From Rhizomicrobium sp. (GTDB lineage Bacteria > Pseudomonadota > Alphaproteobacteria > Micropepsales > Micropepsaceae): a DNA stretch of 64,000 bases. The stretch lies in the NCBI GenBank assembly GCA_037200385.1, contig JBBCGL010000001.1, forward strand, positions 1,240,001-1,304,000, in the 5' to 3' direction. A program made the position numbers and the translations under genes. The stretch's first letter is position 1, and the number at the start of each line of letters is the position of its first letter. Positions 61,891-64,000 of this stretch are shown in pieces. Under the pieces are notes generated by a model. That model worked only from the letters and a program-made list of their open reading frames with translations, was not told where the DNA came from and did not search any database.

Positions 61891-64000
61891 CTACCGGTCC
61901 GTCTTCTCCGGTTGCAGATGGATCGCGAAGAAGTCCGTCTCGCGGCGCCAGAAATCCCGAAGCGCTGCGCCGGTCAGCACGTGTCCTTGGCCCGGATAGC
62001 GAAGCAGCGTTACATTGGCGCCGGCGGCGCGCAGGACGTTGTACAGTTCGATCGATCCCAGAAGGAAGTTTCCGTCCTCGTCCCCGTCCGCGAGCAGCAT
62101 CGGCGTCTTCACCTTGCCGGCGCGGAACACGGCCGAAAGCTTCACATAGGCGGACGGATCCTCCCACAATTTCGCGCCGGCCAGGTCCGCCATGAAGCCC
62201 AGGCCGTCGAACCAGAGGAGCGAGGTTCCGATCCAGTCGGGCAAGGCCGGCGCGACGGAGACCGCGCATTTGAACCTGTCGGTTCGCGTCACGAGGTAAT
62301 CGACGACGCCGCCGCCATTGCTATGGCCGTAGAGGCACATCCGTTCGGGATCGACGAGGCCCCGCCGCTCGAGATCCGCTACGCCGCTCATCACGTCGTC
62401 GACGGTCGTATCCCAGGCGGCAGGGCCCTCGCCTCGCTTGCAGAACGCCCGTGCGCCCGAGCAATTCGGCGCCGAATGTGGCGCACGCGGTCGTGGCTTG
62501 AACACCATGTAGCCGGCCGACGCCCAGGCCTGGTTCCCCGCCAGCGGGCTCATCCAGCCACCGCCGCCGCCCGGAAACGGATAGACATCGACGATCAGCG
62601 GATATCGCGTCCCGGGCACATAGTGCGCGGGATAGAGCAGATCGCCGGCAAGCATCTCATGATGGCCGTTGCGCCACGTGACGGTTTCCGACCTCGCCAA
62701 TTCGAGATCGCCACCGGACGTGAGAGAGAGGAGTCTTTCCGCGGTCGTCCCCCCGTCGGACGACAGCCACACGACGGGGCCGGCCTCGCCTTCGACCCAG
62801 GCCACTGCGCCGCTGCGCGCCTGCGACCATGGCCCGACCGGAGCGGATGTCCGCGCGCCGAGGAAATTGGTGTCGCGGACATGCGCGACAGGCGTGCCTC
62901 GGGCGGAGCCCCTACCGCTTCCGCTATCGTAGGAGACGAGAAAGCCGTCGCGCCCGGCAGACCGGTCCCAATCGTAATTCACGACCGGACCGTTCAATCT
63001 GTATTCGCGCGCACTGTCCACGCCATCCAGCGGGACGACACGGATAGCGGCCGGGCCGTCGAAGCGGCTGCTGACGAGAAAGGCGATACGCGCGCCGTCC
63101 GAAGACCAGAGGGGGCGGTATTTCACGCCATTGCCCACCGCCAAGGTGCGGACATTCCCGCTGCGAAGATCGAGAAGCATGATCTCGCCCTTCGTCGCCG
63201 AGATGATGCCGCCGCCGGCTGCGGCGCCTGGATCATCCGACCGGATGCGGGCGAAGGCGATGGTGCGGCCATCGGGAGACCAGGCCGGATCGAACGCCAT
63301 CGCGCTGTCGTGGGTGATCTGGCGGCTTCGATGCGAGTCGACATCGACGATGAAGAGCTGGCTGTAAAGCGCCTCTCCCGGCCGGGGGGATCGAAATCCG
63401 ACATCGCGGCCGTCCCGGGCCTCCACGATGCCGCCTGTCCCGCCGCCGGGATGGGCGAACACGTCGCTGAGGATCCGCCCTGGGGGCGTCGTGTTGTCCA
63501 AGACCAGCGGCGCGCCGGCCGCGGAGGGCACGGGCGCGAGTGATGCGACGCGGGAGGCAAGCACGATGTCGCGGCCGTCCGGCGACCACCGCATCCGGAA
63601 CGCGTCGCCGACATAGCCCATCATCCGGGTCTCGATTTCGGGATCGACGCCGGCGGTGAATTGCGTCAGCTGCTGCACGCCGCCATCGCTCCGGTTCCAC
63701 AGCCAGAGCTGCAGCGTGCCGGATCGGCGCGAATAGAAGGCGAGCCTTTCGCCGTCGGGCGACCAGCGCGGTATCAGCCCTTCGCCGAGACGTTGCAGGA
63801 TGCGGCCGTCTTCCACGCGCACGACCGACAGCTCGCCGCCGCGCTCGACGGCGAGAGACTTGCCGTCGGCGGACAGGTCGAGCGTCGCCAGCATCGAGGC
63901 TTCGCCTGAAGCCACGCCGTCGAGATCGTCCAGCGTGACCGGCCGCCTGGGACTTGCATCCGCCGCGGCCGGCCCGCCGAGAACGAGCACGGCAATCGCG
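61891..64000 (-). CDS. S9 family peptidase/acyl-peptide hydrolase-like, N-terminus cut by window end
   Basis: At least 703 codons of an exported serine hydrolase. The first visible residues (AIAVLVLGGPAAADA) are the end of a signal peptide, so the true start lies beyond 64000, and an internal GTG at 63990 is not the start. A WD40-like propeller with repeated SPDG motifs (RWSPDGERLAFYS, RWSPDGRDIVLAS, AWSPDGRTIAFAR) covers the first 450 residues. The catalytic domain has YGHSNGGGVVDYL (Ser), LLADGDEDGNF (Asp) and YPGQGHVLTG (His), all intact. Convergent with the methyltransferase. Confidence 0.9.
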   Translation of the reverse strand, partial: AIAVLVLGGPAAADASPRRPVTLDDLDGVASGEASMLATLDLSADGKSLAVERGGELSVVRVEDGRILQRLGEGLIPRWSPDGERLAFYSRRSGTLQLWLWNRSDGGVQQLTQFTAGVDPEIETRMMGYVGDAFRMRWSPDGRDIVLASRVASLAPVPSAAGAPLVLDNTTPPGRILSDVFAHPGGGTGGIVEARDGRDVGFRSPRPGEALYSQLFIVDVDSHRSRQITHDSAMAFDPAWSPDGRTIAFARIRSDDPGAAAGGGIISATKGEIMLLDLRSGNVRTLAVGNGVKYRPLWSSDGARIAFLVSSRFDGPAAIRVVPLDGVDSAREYRLNGPVVNYDWDRSAGRDGFLVSYDSGSGRGSARGTPVAHVRDTNFLGARTSAPVGPWSQARSGAVAWVEGEAGPVVWLSSDGGTTAERLLSLTSGGDLELARSETVTWRNGHHEMLAGDLLYPAHYVPGTRYPLIVDVYPFPGGGGGWMSPLAGNQAWASAGYMVFKPRPRAPHSAPNCSGARAFCKRGEGPAAWDTTVDDVMSGVADLERRGLVDPERMCLYGHSNGGGVVDYLVTRTDRFKCAVSVAPALPDWIGTSLLWFDGLGFMADLAGAKLWEDPSAYVKLSAVFRAGKVKTPMLLADGDEDGNFLLGSIELYNVLRAAGANVTLLRYPGQGHVLTGAALRDFWRRETDFFAIHLQPEKTDR

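Noticed and set aside
1-64000. Mobile elements, prophage, CRISPR arrays, toxin-antitoxin pairs or defence islands
   Set aside because: No transposase, integrase, cas, phage structural or toxin-like genes, no terminal repeats or spacer arrays were seen; gene order is ordinary chromosomal throughout.

Overview
The window is gene-dense, G+C-rich chromosomal DNA from an alphaproteobacterium. The evidence is conserved gene order: aroA-cmk-rpsA facing a TIGR02300 (FYDLN-acid) gene and tRNA-Ala; the rnd/kdsD/lptC/lptA/lptB/rpoN/hpf/ptsN block; hsp20 followed by a DUF1150 gene; and two exact matches to the EcfG (general stress sigma factor) promoter type of this class. I cannot name a genus. I saw no insertion sequence, prophage, CRISPR array or rRNA, and no gene-free stretch over 300 bases.

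Layout. 1-3.2 kb: rpsA (partial), cmk, aroA on the minus strand, then the TIGR02300 gene and tRNA-Ala(GGC). 3.2-6.1 kb: a TetR regulator divergent from a quinone-reductase-like enzyme and a TetA-like efflux pump, with a palindromic operator candidate. 6.2-8.6 kb: a small lipoprotein and a two-gene GMC dehydrogenase with a Tat-signal small subunit. 8.6-13.6 kb: a pabB-pabC fusion, hsp20-DUF1150 with a sigma-32-like promoter, and an Old Yellow Enzyme divergent from a LysR regulator. 13.6-21.7 kb: ptsN, hpf, an orphan histidine kinase, rpoN, lptB, lptA, lptC, kdsD and a short RNase D. 21.7-24.5 kb: MFS, GNAT, a histone-like basic protein and a ZIP transporter. 24.5-30.6 kb: heme uptake (TonB heme receptor divergent from hmuS-hmuT-hmuU-hmuV). 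30.7-33.3 kb: a prolyl oligopeptidase and a GFA-family protein.

33.3-56.3 kb is a large alpha-glucan/trehalose locus and the most interesting part. Seven minus-strand genes (glgE, treS-mak fusion, glgB, glgX, treZ, malQ, treY) are joined by six consecutive 4-nt ATGA overlaps. Divergent from them run an MscS channel, otsB, a ROK-type kinase and glgA; glgP converges from the other side. The genes outline a cycle. TreS-Mak would convert trehalose to maltose-1-phosphate, GlgE polymerises it, and GlgB branches the product. GlgX, TreY and TreZ would return glucan to trehalose, while MalQ and GlgP handle short chains and glucose-1-phosphate. The glgE/mscS gap carries GTTCCCCGGAAC, whose two halves can act as -35 elements of opposed EcfG promoters; the glgE-facing one is exact. 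A second exact match precedes hpf. The ROK protein reads as a natural circular permutation, GlgA lacks the Lys of its KxGG motif, and GlgE has a degenerate GH13-like N-terminal domain.

56.4-64 kb: iron genes (P19-like periplasmic protein, small membrane protein, PepSY membrane protein, TonB siderophore receptor), an unrecognised Cys/His protein, an O-methyltransferase, and an S9 peptidase cut by the window end. Fur-like boxes related in sequence lie at both iron loci.
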